A DNA stretch of 31,613 nucleotides from JADCRZ01 sp041751095 (lineage in GTDB: Bacteria > Bacteroidota > Bacteroidia > Chitinophagales > Chitinophagaceae), in contig JBGSYC010000028.1 in NCBI GenBank assembly GCA_041751095.1, positions 1 to 31,613 of the forward strand. The letters are read 5' to 3'. Under the pieces are notes generated by a model, which saw only the letters and a list, made by a program, of their open reading frames with translations, made no database searches and was not told the origin of the DNA. The position numbers and the translations under genes are program-made. Shown piece by piece: positions 17,101 through 24,979 of this stretch (position 1 is its first letter; each line of letters starts with the position of its first letter).

Positions 17101-18148
17101 AATTAATTTCAGCAATTTTGCTTTTTTTCATAGAAAAATTTGGATCGGAATCGTTGCTTTTAATGAGGCCGGCTTTTATCTGGTTCATATTGTTAATCAT
17201 CAGGAATATGAACTTTCTGTTGTTCAAAAGATATTTCAGATTGCTTATATTGAAAGAAGTGTGGATCTGTTTATCGAAACCACGAAATAACACAAAACTT
17301 TTACAGGTATTATAGGAAACCTTTATGAGCTGTTTGAAGTAATAGTATGACGTAATCTTATCGAGGCGGACGGCATAATCATAAAAGATAGTGACAGCGC
17401 TGGCTTCTCCAAAAGCTTTAAACAACCGGATAACATATGCGTTATCAAAACGGAAAGCAGGAATATAATGATAGTATTTTAAGTTGGAATCATAATACAG
17501 GTCGTACCCCAGTATCTTAAACTGAACCGACATTTCATAATCATCTCCCGACGTCAATTTTCCTTCCTGCCGGCCTGAAAGAATTTTTTTCAGTCCCGCT
17601 TCCTTCAATTGATTATGTACATGCCTTTTAAAGGTAAAACCTGCGCCGAAAAGTAAATTCTGGGGAAGAATCCCATCATATGGAAGTTGAGGGCCTACTG
17701 CATAACTTCCCTGGAACCGGTCAAACCATTCGGGTTTTTCATTATTTTCAAATACCGGTATCCCGTATCCTCCGCATGCAGCAACATTCTTGTGATCTTC
17801 TAAAATGTGGTATGCCCTTTCGAGGTAATCAGGAAAAAGCCAGTTATCATCATCACAGTAAAGGATGTAATCAAACTTCGAGGCTTCTATTCCCTTGATT
17901 CTTGCCTTTGCCTGCCCTTTAAGTTTTTCTTCTACAATGATAAAAGGAATATTTACATCGTATTTGCTCCATTCCCGGAGGGCTACCTCTTTTGTGTCGT
18001 CGGTAGAGTTATTATCTACGATCACCATCTCCCAAGGTATAGGCGTGCTGAATTTTTGCTCTGCCAGATGCCGGATGGTTTCAGGAAGCCTCAAAGAACT
18101 GTTATAACAACAAATGATCACGGATATGCCGGGAAAGCTATTTATCAT
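17066..18148 (-). CDS. GT2-type glycosyltransferase with C-terminus inside a repeat
   Basis: 360 residues from ATG. GT-A features: ISVIICCYNSSLRLPETIRH, WEMVIVDNNSTDDTKEV, GQAKARIKGIEAS and YILYCDDDNWLFPDYL (metal site). SGDDYEMSVQFKILG carries the D-D-x-E acceptor motif. Residues about 300-345 are hydrophobic-basic and may sit on the membrane. Its ATG is 1 base away from the stop of the next upstream GT2 gene, so the two are translationally linked. The last ten codons (TNFPLENKPL) and stop lie within repeat copy A. The native C-terminus may have been replaced by the repeat. Confidence 0.9.
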   Translation of the reverse strand: MINSFPGISVIICCYNSSLRLPETIRHLAEQKFSTPIPWEMVIVDNNSTDDTKEVALREWSKYDVNIPFIIVEEKLKGQAKARIKGIEASKFDYILYCDDDNWLFPDYLERAYHILEDHKNVAACGGYGIPVFENNEKPEWFDRFQGSYAVGPQLPYDGILPQNLLFGAGFTFKRHVHNQLKEAGLKKILSGRQEGKLTSGDDYEMSVQFKILGYDLYYDSNLKYYHYIPAFRFDNAYVIRLFKAFGEASAVTIFYDYAVRLDKITSYYYFKQLIKVSYNTCKSFVLFRGFDKQIHTSFNISNLKYLLNNRKFIFLMINNMNQIKAGLIKSNDSDPNFSMKKSKIAEINSTNFPLENKPL

Positions 18149-18149
18149 A

Positions 18150-19043
18150 TTACCTTAAAAAGTAAGTGGTTTTCAGGATGATCTTGTTTAAAAGTTGTAC
18201 TTTATGTATCCTTTCGAAGATATGAAACAGTGTATTGATCTTTGGAATCCTGAATGTAACTGCGCCTTTGACCTGGTATGTTTTCTTGTAAAAAACGAAT
18301 AACGTAAACAGGTTATAATATGATAAGAACTTTAAAAAAGGGCTTCGGGACTTCAATAAAGACTTCCTGAGCTCAAAAGATTTTTCAATGATGGAAATAT
18401 ACTCTGTCTTTGAGCCCTGCATAGGGCTCACCCGGTAGATAGCAAGTCGTTTATTGGTCTTAATGATGTCTGCCTTTTTTTGAAGTCTTATCCAGAAATC
18501 ATAATCCGAAACAGGATGAGTTTCTTTATTGAAACCGTTAATCTCCCTTGCGAGGCTTGTTTTGAAGATAACACCAGGAAAAGGGGAAATAGGACCAAAC
18601 AGGAAAGCAGACCTTTTGATCTTGTTCGTCCTTTTGTCAGACCCCGGATTGCTTAACCCTTTTGCATCTTTCTGAACGGATACATTAACGCAAAAGCAAC
18701 CTGCTTTGGGATAGCTGTTCCTTAGCTTTGAAAATTCCGTTGTAAAATCCGGATGAAGCCAGTCATCATCATGCAATATGGTTACCCATTCGGTGTTACA
18801 GTGCCTGATGCATTGATTCCAGTTCTCGACCATGCCTACATTGCTGTCATTGCGATAATAGTGCACATAAGGAAGGTTGAGATCGTTTACAAAATTCTGA
18901 AATTTCTCATGAGAGGAGCAATTGTCTATAACGAGAACCTCGCATTTTTCTTTTTGATTTAACGCACTATTTATGGCTTCTTCAAAAAAGACATACTTCT
19001 CGTAGACCGGAATAGCGATGGTAAGCGTTTTATTGAACTCCAT
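18150..19043 (-). CDS. GT2-type glycosyltransferase
   Basis: 297 residues from the ATG at 19043. The frame is open to a TTG at 19073, but the ATG overlaps the flippase stop by 14 bases, a typical coupling arrangement, and precedes the fold start directly. Motifs: TLTIAIPVYEKYVFFEEAIN, CEVLVIDNCSSHEK, VTILHDDDWLHPDF (metal site) and VSDYDFWIRLQKKA (acceptor Asp). No clear membrane helix. It should add a sugar to the repeat unit before export. Donor is unknown. Confidence 0.9.
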   Translation of the reverse strand: MEFNKTLTIAIPVYEKYVFFEEAINSALNQKEKCEVLVIDNCSSHEKFQNFVNDLNLPYVHYYRNDSNVGMVENWNQCIRHCNTEWVTILHDDDWLHPDFTTEFSKLRNSYPKAGCFCVNVSVQKDAKGLSNPGSDKRTNKIKRSAFLFGPISPFPGVIFKTSLAREINGFNKETHPVSDYDFWIRLQKKADIIKTNKRLAIYRVSPMQGSKTEYISIIEKSFELRKSLLKSRSPFLKFLSYYNLFTLFVFYKKTYQVKGAVTFRIPKINTLFHIFERIHKVQLLNKIILKTTYFLR

Positions 19044-20466
19044 GGTATAGCTTGATTTTTTTTGAGTATTCAACAGGCCAGCTTATCACGCTTACTAAAT
19101 ATTGTTTAAAGGGCCATTTAAGCATTCGCAGGGAAAGATATACAGGATACCAGTTATTATATATCAGTTGAACAATCAGCTGAATAAGTATAATTGCAGT
19201 GATGCCGCCCCACTTCAAAAAAAGAAAATTAAGCAACATCATTGCAACACCGGAAATCAGGGCGGGCTTTATGAAAGGCACATCGCTGGTGGCCAGGTAA
19301 ATGGTTGCATGCATGGAATGATGTGCTTCAAGAAACAATGCCAATGCCGCAAGCACGATCAGTTCAGGAGTTAAGAACCGCACTTTCATATCGAGCGTAC
19401 TTAACGTTGAATTGCCCGCAAACGCAAGAAACAATGTGCAAAATAAAAATATATATGTAAGAATTGAAATATACTTAGACACTAAAAATTTAGAATCTTC
19501 ATTTCTGCTGGCTACACTTTGATAAACCAATTCGATATTAGCATAAAAAGGAGCCTGAGCAATCACCCGCACGATGTCAAGTATTCTTTTGGTTACCAAA
19601 AACGCCGCCACAACCTGTGCATCCCTTAGCTGGGCAACTACGATAGAGGATGAATAACTGATCAGGTATGCGCCGATCTGAATAACACCGAGCTTCCATG
19701 ACGAAGGCCATAAAGAATTAAAGATTTCAGGTTCATACCTGCATTGACGTTTATCAAATTCCGGTATCTTTTCTTTCAAGGCGTTGCCGGACAGTTTTGC
19801 CGCTACCACAAGATCTACGATCACCTCCGCCAACCCGACAAGTACCAGAAAAAGAATCGACGGGAAAAAAATTGAGATCACGAACAAAAGGAAAACCTTT
19901 GCTACAGCCGCTATACTCTTCACATTATTAAAGTAGCTGATCTTGCCGAGTGCCTGTATGATCGACATTAATTTCACCGTCCTTATGGAAATTACGCAGG
20001 AAAGAACTACTACGAATAATGATAACCATAATTCTCCTTTATGATCACTCAGCGATACAACATTCCATAAGATCATTATCCCGAATGATGAAACCAGAAC
20101 AAAACAGACTACTTGCAAAATGGAAAATATCCTTGTTACCGTACCGATAACACGGTATAATCCATCAACATTAATTGTATCTGATTCTACCTCGCGCGTG
20201 TCGAACTCTTCTGAGTTCTTAGGAATGTAAGTTGCCCCTTTTAAAAAAAAGGACAGCCCCCGTATGGTAGCATTACCAAACCCTACCTGCGATAGCAACG
20301 CAATGCCGGAAATTGTATTTAACAGCAACCACATCGAAATTTCTTCAGCCGAGAATTTCTTAAGTAATACAGGAAGGATAATGATAGATGACGATAACTG
20401 GATTACATTAACAATCCACGAACTGAAAATCGCACTGTTCTTTATTTTCGATAAGAGTTTCTTCAT
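19030..20466 (-). CDS. Wzx-like oligosaccharide flippase
   Basis: 478 residues from ATG, with about 12 to 14 hydrophobic helices spread over the whole length. A short basic N-terminus MKKLLSKIKNSAIFSSWIV is followed by a helix ending SIIILPVLLKKFS, the usual start of polysaccharide-transport (PST/MOP) flippases. An acidic hydrophilic loop at about 80-103 (PKNSEEFDTREVESD) is longer than usual. It would move the undecaprenyl-linked repeat unit to the periplasmic side. The stop overlaps the start of the next GT2 gene. Upstream, 114 bases separate it from the flavoprotein gene. Confidence 0.85.
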   Translation of the reverse strand: MKKLLSKIKNSAIFSSWIVNVIQLSSSIIILPVLLKKFSAEEISMWLLLNTISGIALLSQVGFGNATIRGLSFFLKGATYIPKNSEEFDTREVESDTINVDGLYRVIGTVTRIFSILQVVCFVLVSSFGIMILWNVVSLSDHKGELWLSLFVVVLSCVISIRTVKLMSIIQALGKISYFNNVKSIAAVAKVFLLFVISIFFPSILFLVLVGLAEVIVDLVVAAKLSGNALKEKIPEFDKRQCRYEPEIFNSLWPSSWKLGVIQIGAYLISYSSSIVVAQLRDAQVVAAFLVTKRILDIVRVIAQAPFYANIELVYQSVASRNEDSKFLVSKYISILTYIFLFCTLFLAFAGNSTLSTLDMKVRFLTPELIVLAALALFLEAHHSMHATIYLATSDVPFIKPALISGVAMMLLNFLFLKWGGITAIILIQLIVQLIYNNWYPVYLSLRMLKWPFKQYLVSVISWPVEYSKKIKLYHGVQ

Positions 20467-20580
20467 CTTTGTTTCTCTCCTGCTGTACCCCTAACCTGCC
20501 ATCTACCGTAAAAGACAGTGTAGCTATGAACGGCTGCTGAATACCGCGCATAAAACAACGGACTTTTAATCAATTGTATT

Positions 20581-21987
20581 TTACGTTGCCGGTAAATAAA
20601 CATTTTTGTTAAAGGCTCTCTCGCCAATTAATTTTCCCCTCAAAATACAATCATCCGACCAAAAGTACTTCCACTGGCCGAAGCGTCCTGCCAGAATAAG
20701 GCTCCCAAGGTCCTGATCTTCTGTGAGCTTTCCGCTCCAGTCTGTCATCGGCAAAAGATCGTCACTTTCTCTTTTCAGGCCAGATTCACTCAACCATTCA
20801 AGCACAGTATTTAAAGCATCTTTGTAATCGTGATCAAATACCACATTGGCGAATGGTATCCACTTCGTGTGAAAATCATCGATCGCACCCCTTTCCCTGA
20901 TCAAACCCATTTCAATCAATTCATCAATGATCCTTTGAGCGTAATAGTGGTCTGGCTTATCTTTCGGTTTATACTTCGAAAAATAAACTTCTACCTGAAT
21001 GCCGCATTTGTTTTCAGGTGCGTTATTGGGTGATAATAAATCGGTAAAATTAATGCGCGTTGAATATTTGTCATTATCATATACATACAGCCATTGTTCT
21101 GTACGGACAGGAGGGTGATTAACTTCCAGATTAACGAGTAACAATTCGGAGCAAAGGAGCTTTCCGGCAGATATGTTTACATATTGCGGAGCCCTGCAAT
21201 ATTGAATAAACACCGTAACCGGAAGGGTTGAAATCAGCGTCTCGTATGTATGGGTGCTACCATCGGCAAATAATATTGTTTTGGAAGCCAGATCAACATG
21301 CTGCACTTCTTTATGATAGGAAATATTTATTCCTTCGAGAAGAAGGGAAGCATAACTGTAATAGCCGCCGCTTACGGGGTACCTTACCGAACTGATGTAA
21401 TGGGTAGAGTCGTCTAACGGAGCAGCATACCCTTTTTTTACAATGTCAACGTCCGGAAAAAAAACACGGTTCCCTATCCAGTCGGTCGAAAGCATTGCAG
21501 GAGGAAGCGTCCAGTATTTTTCTGTATAAACATAAGGAAAGGTGCTGGCAAAAGTTTCTCCAAAAGCCATGTTCAGCCATTCTTCATAATTTGCGGGAGG
21601 GCCGTTTCCTTTATCATTGTTTCTCGACGATAAGAAACTGTTCAGGCATTGAGTCCTTAAAGGCTCCGGCACGGCGTAAAGATTTGACTGGGCAGGGTGT
21701 GGTATCCAGTTCCCTTTGTAATAGTTGATAGGATAAACAGGATATTCAAGAAATTCATTGTTTATGCTTTCAGCCAATAATTGCCTTACATACTCATTCT
21801 TAGTAAAGGAAACGTGCGGGCCTTCATCCCAGGTAAAGCCGTTGACAATATCTGAATGAATGTGCCCCCCGGCGTGAGGTTTTTTTTCAAATACTACGCA
21901 TCTTTCGTGACCAAGGTGGTATGAAGCGCTAATCCCTGAAAGTCCTGCACCAAGAATTGTAAACTCAGGCGTCCTTTTTGATTTCAT
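20581..21987 (-). CDS. FAD-dependent UDP-galactopyranose-mutase-like / amine-oxidase-like flavoprotein
   Basis: 468 residues from ATG. ILGAGLSGISASYHLG (11-26) is an FAD-binding Rossmann motif with VVFEKKPHAGGHIHSD after it (Glu34 for ribose). Further in, YTEKYWTLPPAMLSTDW plus IGNRV (to 175) and, near the C-terminus, AGRFGQWKYFWSDD (433-446) recall the blocks of eukaryotic-type UDP-galactopyranose mutases, which have F/Y..K.W and GRFGSWKY at equivalent places. That suggests pyranose-furanose mutation of a nucleotide sugar. A protoporphyrinogen-oxidase-like or amine-oxidase-like annotation would be the conservative alternative. It directly follows rfbF-rfbG, with 73 bases between, so it may act on a sugar of that branch. 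Function is inferred. Confidence 0.6.
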   Translation of the reverse strand: MKSKRTPEFTILGAGLSGISASYHLGHERCVVFEKKPHAGGHIHSDIVNGFTWDEGPHVSFTKNEYVRQLLAESINNEFLEYPVYPINYYKGNWIPHPAQSNLYAVPEPLRTQCLNSFLSSRNNDKGNGPPANYEEWLNMAFGETFASTFPYVYTEKYWTLPPAMLSTDWIGNRVFFPDVDIVKKGYAAPLDDSTHYISSVRYPVSGGYYSYASLLLEGINISYHKEVQHVDLASKTILFADGSTHTYETLISTLPVTVFIQYCRAPQYVNISAGKLLCSELLLVNLEVNHPPVRTEQWLYVYDNDKYSTRINFTDLLSPNNAPENKCGIQVEVYFSKYKPKDKPDHYYAQRIIDELIEMGLIRERGAIDDFHTKWIPFANVVFDHDYKDALNTVLEWLSESGLKRESDDLLPMTDWSGKLTEDQDLGSLILAGRFGQWKYFWSDDCILRGKLIGERAFNKNVYLPAT

Positions 21988-22060
21988 TAAAAAAATTTAC
22001 TATTGACCGGCAAAACGGGAGAAGAGGTTTCACGATTGCGTGCAGTATCTTTCAGCATTT

Positions 22061-23158
22061 TCAGACGACTGATATCACGCCTTCGTCCTGATAAATAATT
22101 CTTTGAATATCGTAATGAATCAATGAACGGGCATCCTCCTTTTTCACCATGAATGAATGATACCAATTGATGGTTGAAGTTATTGCCTCGCCGGTATTTA
22201 GCCGGGGCCTCCATCGGAGGTTATTAAGCGCTTTACTGATATCCAGCTTTAGTAAACCGGCTTCATGCACCTGGTTTTTCAACTCACCCTTAACGTATTT
22301 TCCACCACCCCATATTTCAACTGCTTTTTCAACCAGGTCACCTACTGTCATAAAATCGTCATTGAATGGGCCGAAATTATAAGCATCTGCGAATGTAACC
22401 GGATCTTTCGCCTGATGTGCCCCTAAGATCAGATAGCCATGTAACGGTTCTAAAACGTGCTGCCACGGCCGTATCGATGCGGGATTTCTTACAACGACCG
22501 GTTCACCGGCAGACAAAGCCCTGATGATATCAGGAATAATCCTGTCTTTTGCCCAATCACCTCCTCCAATTACATTTCCGGCCCTGGCGACGGCTACCGA
22601 CTTTTGATGCCCGCCATACCGGTCAGGGTGGAAGAAGGAATTCCTGTAAGAGTCTATCACCAGTTCGGCACAGGCCTTTGAAGCACTGTATGGGTCGTAA
22701 CCTCCCAGGCGGTCATCCTCTTTATAATGGTAGTCAGTTTCTTTATTATGATATACTTTGTCGGTGGTAATCATTACCGCTATACAGGGCGATTCCAATT
22801 GGTGCAATGCATCCAGCACGTTTGCCGTTCCCTGGGCGTTTACCTCAAAGGTTTGCGCCGGTATTTCATAAGAAAGCCTGACGAGGGGCTGGGCGGCCAG
22901 GTGAAAAATGAAGTCGGGGGCAAAGCCCAGAATTTCAAGTTTCAGCTTGTCTTTTTCACGGATATCCGCAAAAACAGATTCACATAACTCCCCTCCGTTG
23001 ACGGCGTAATATAAATCACTTTTGTTTTCAGGTGGCAATGAATAACCCTTCACAACGGCGCCTAAATCATGCAGCCATGTTATTAACCATGAACCCTTGA
23101 AACCGGTGTGGCCGGTAACAAAAACCTTTTTTCCTTTGTATATATCTTGAAGATTCAT
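22061..23158 (-). CDS. rfbG: CDP-glucose 4,6-dehydratase
   Basis: 365 residues from ATG, the normal length. Short-chain dehydrogenase fold with VFVTGHTGFKGSWLITWL (NAD-binding, 12-29), FHLAAQPLVRLSY, MITTDKVY (129-136, catalytic Thr-Asp-Lys) and YDPYSASKA (catalytic Tyr157 and Lys161). HTGFKGSW and AAQPLVRLSY distinguish CDP-glucose dehydratase from the dTDP-glucose enzyme. It makes CDP-4-keto-6-deoxy-D-glucose, precursor of 3,6-dideoxyhexoses and other 6-deoxy sugars. The ATG begins at the base right after the rfbF stop, so the pair is tightly coupled. No rfbH-type dehydrase or epimerase follows in the window. Confidence 0.95.
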   Translation of the reverse strand: MNLQDIYKGKKVFVTGHTGFKGSWLITWLHDLGAVVKGYSLPPENKSDLYYAVNGGELCESVFADIREKDKLKLEILGFAPDFIFHLAAQPLVRLSYEIPAQTFEVNAQGTANVLDALHQLESPCIAVMITTDKVYHNKETDYHYKEDDRLGGYDPYSASKACAELVIDSYRNSFFHPDRYGGHQKSVAVARAGNVIGGGDWAKDRIIPDIIRALSAGEPVVVRNPASIRPWQHVLEPLHGYLILGAHQAKDPVTFADAYNFGPFNDDFMTVGDLVEKAVEIWGGGKYVKGELKNQVHEAGLLKLDISKALNNLRWRPRLNTGEAITSTINWYHSFMVKKEDARSLIHYDIQRIIYQDEGVISVV

Positions 23159-23932
23159 TTACCAGGTTTTCCATTTAGCGGTTCCATTCTCCCATTCCCT
23201 TTCCAGTTCCATTTTATCGCGCAATGTATCCATGGGCTTCCAGAAGCCTTCATGTTTATAGGCCATCATCTCGCCCTGCGCGGCTATATGTTCCATCGGC
23301 TCACGTTCCCAGGTGATATGATCACCTTCAATAAAATCAAATACGCGGTTTTCACAAACAAAATAACCTCCGTTAACCCAGGCGCCATCACCTTTGGGTT
23401 TTTCAACAAAAGAAAGAATCTGATCACTTTCCCTGAAATTTATGGCTCCAAACCTGCCGCTTGGCTGAACAGATGTAACCGTGCAAAGTTTTCCGTGCTG
23501 TTTGTGAAAATTTAGGGATGATTTGATATCTACATCTGAAACCCCGTCGCCGTAGGTCAGCAGGAATGTTTCATCTTCTCCGATGTGCTGCTTTACTCTT
23601 TTGATCCTTCCTCCGGTCATTGTTTCTGCGCCTGTATCAACAAGGGTAATGTTCCAGGGCTCCGCGAAACTATCATGGGTTTTAATAGAGTTCTCTTTAA
23701 GATTTATGGTGACATCGGATTTATGTAAAAAGTAATTCGCAAAATATTCTTTGATCATATAACCTCTATAACCCAGGCAAACGATAAAATCATTAAATCC
23801 ATGTGATGAATAGATTTTCATAATATGCCATAGGATCGGCATACCGCCTATTTCAACCATTGGCTTGGGTTTTAATCCTGTTTCTTCTGATAACCTGGTT
23901 CCCAGGCCACCGGCTAAAATGACTACTTTCAT
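23159..23932 (-). CDS. rfbF: Glucose-1-phosphate cytidylyltransferase
   Basis: 257 residues from the ATG at 23932. The open frame continues 52 codons upstream, but that extension has no family match and the family begins MKVVILAGGLGTRLSEETGL, which is the nucleotide-binding and phosphate loop. KPKPMVEIGGMPILWHIM, FIVCLGYRGYMIKEYF, FLLTYGDGVSDVD (metal-binding Asp) and VNGGYFVCE follow in standard order. It couples CTP and glucose-1-phosphate to CDP-glucose for rfbG, whose ATG directly abuts its stop codon. About 330 bases separate it from the upstream NusG-like gene. Confidence 0.95.
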   Translation of the reverse strand: MKVVILAGGLGTRLSEETGLKPKPMVEIGGMPILWHIMKIYSSHGFNDFIVCLGYRGYMIKEYFANYFLHKSDVTINLKENSIKTHDSFAEPWNITLVDTGAETMTGGRIKRVKQHIGEDETFLLTYGDGVSDVDIKSSLNFHKQHGKLCTVTSVQPSGRFGAINFRESDQILSFVEKPKGDGAWVNGGYFVCENRVFDFIEGDHITWEREPMEHIAAQGEMMAYKHEGFWKPMDTLRDKMELEREWENGTAKWKTW

Positions 23933-24261
23933 TGGATAAATACGAAGTTTAATGGTGCGGTTAATAATGGCAAGCATGCTGCTGCTAAAAAAGAAAATGC
24001 TGAATGGCTCTGCTTTATTTGTCTGAAGTTTTGTGTTGAACCGAAAATGTAATGTTTCCCTGAGGGGCGGTAACAGCATCAATGCCATTCACTATACAGG
24101 TTATACATTTCTGAAGGTTGTTCAAAAATTATCACCATCGCTCACAGGCAGCAATATATAGTTGAAAGAAATGTAGAGACCACCAGCCGCAGGTTAAGCC
24201 TTGCATGCTATTGATACGCGGAAAATATAGTTATCGCTTACACTGCAGAAAAATTATGTGC
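23933..24261. other. Gap between the NusG-like gene and rfbF with no recognised element
   Basis: About 330 bases. The minus-strand frame of rfbF stays open to 24088 but shows no conserved extension. I find no TAnnTTTG promoter word on the minus strand, no strong hairpin and no repeat. An RNA element recognised by the antiterminator could be here but is not visible by eye. Confidence 0.5.
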
Positions 24262-24798
24262 TCAGGAGGGCATCAGCCGCAAGTCGGGAGTTATGTCACT
24301 GATAACTTCAAGGTTTACCTTTTCAACCTCGGCTACCAGGGCATATCCAAGCGACGGGAGCAATACCTTCACAGTTCTGTTTTTCACCTCTAAAACATTG
24401 CCTTCCATCATCATTAAAGGTCCGTTAAGCACCCTTACTTTTTCATTCAGGTTTACTACCGCTTTTTCCAGTTGAACATTTTTGTAGTCGTTCATGAATT
24501 TCCGGATAACGACAATTTCCTGGTCACGGATAACTGCAGGCTTTCCCAGCCAGTAAACAAAGTTCATTACTCCCTCGGTTTCCCTTACTGGTAAATGGCC
24601 ATTGGGAGGAATCTGTACAAATACATACGACTTAAATAAAGGTTCCTGAACAACTTTCTTACGGTCACTCCATTGGCGTTCAACTTTATTCAAAGGACAA
24701 TAATTTACGATTTTCTTCCGGGTCAGCAGATCGGCAACTTTTTTCTCCCAGCGGGGTTTTGTGTAGACAGCATACCAGAGAAGTGATTGTTGATCCAT
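24262..24798 (-). CDS. UpxY/NusG-family transcription antiterminator
   Basis: 178 residues from ATG. The NGN domain opens WYAVYTKPRWEKKVADLL and continues NYCPLNKVERQWSDRKK and KSYVFVQIPP, the specialised-NusG pattern. A KOW-like segment lies at about 118-160 (VNLNEKVRVLNGPLMMMEGN). Specialised NusG paralogues (UpxY in Bacteroides capsule loci, RfaH, LoaP) bind the elongating polymerase at their own operon and suppress pausing and termination. The gene is between the autokinase and rfbF, ahead of the sugar and transferase genes it would help transcribe. It is usually the first gene of such operons; here Wza and Wzc genes precede it, with 181 bases between it and wzc. Confidence 0.9.
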   Translation of the reverse strand: MDQQSLLWYAVYTKPRWEKKVADLLTRKKIVNYCPLNKVERQWSDRKKVVQEPLFKSYVFVQIPPNGHLPVRETEGVMNFVYWLGKPAVIRDQEIVVIRKFMNDYKNVQLEKAVVNLNEKVRVLNGPLMMMEGNVLEVKNRTVKVLLPSLGYALVAEVEKVNLEVISDITPDLRLMPS

Positions 24799-24979
24799 AG
24801 GTTTCTATTTAAGGGTATACAAGAATCAATTAAATGACTTTGTAAATTACTAATGTGTTATATGTTCTGATTTCCCCATTACCTTCTTCCTTTACGGCTT
24901 CGCCCTCTCAGTCACATCATTTTAGTGACAGAAAACACACAAAGCCTATGTACTGACTCCAACGAATAACCTACAGCGC

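Noticed and set aside
21987..22214. 75-codon minus-strand frame overlapping the end of rfbG
   Set aside because: Most of it lies inside rfbG in another frame, composition is not protein-like and no motif is recognisable; treated as a shadow.
23933..24088. 52-codon N-terminal extension of rfbF
   Set aside because: The family starts at MKVVILAGG; the extension is hydrophobic and basic without similarity to anything recognised.
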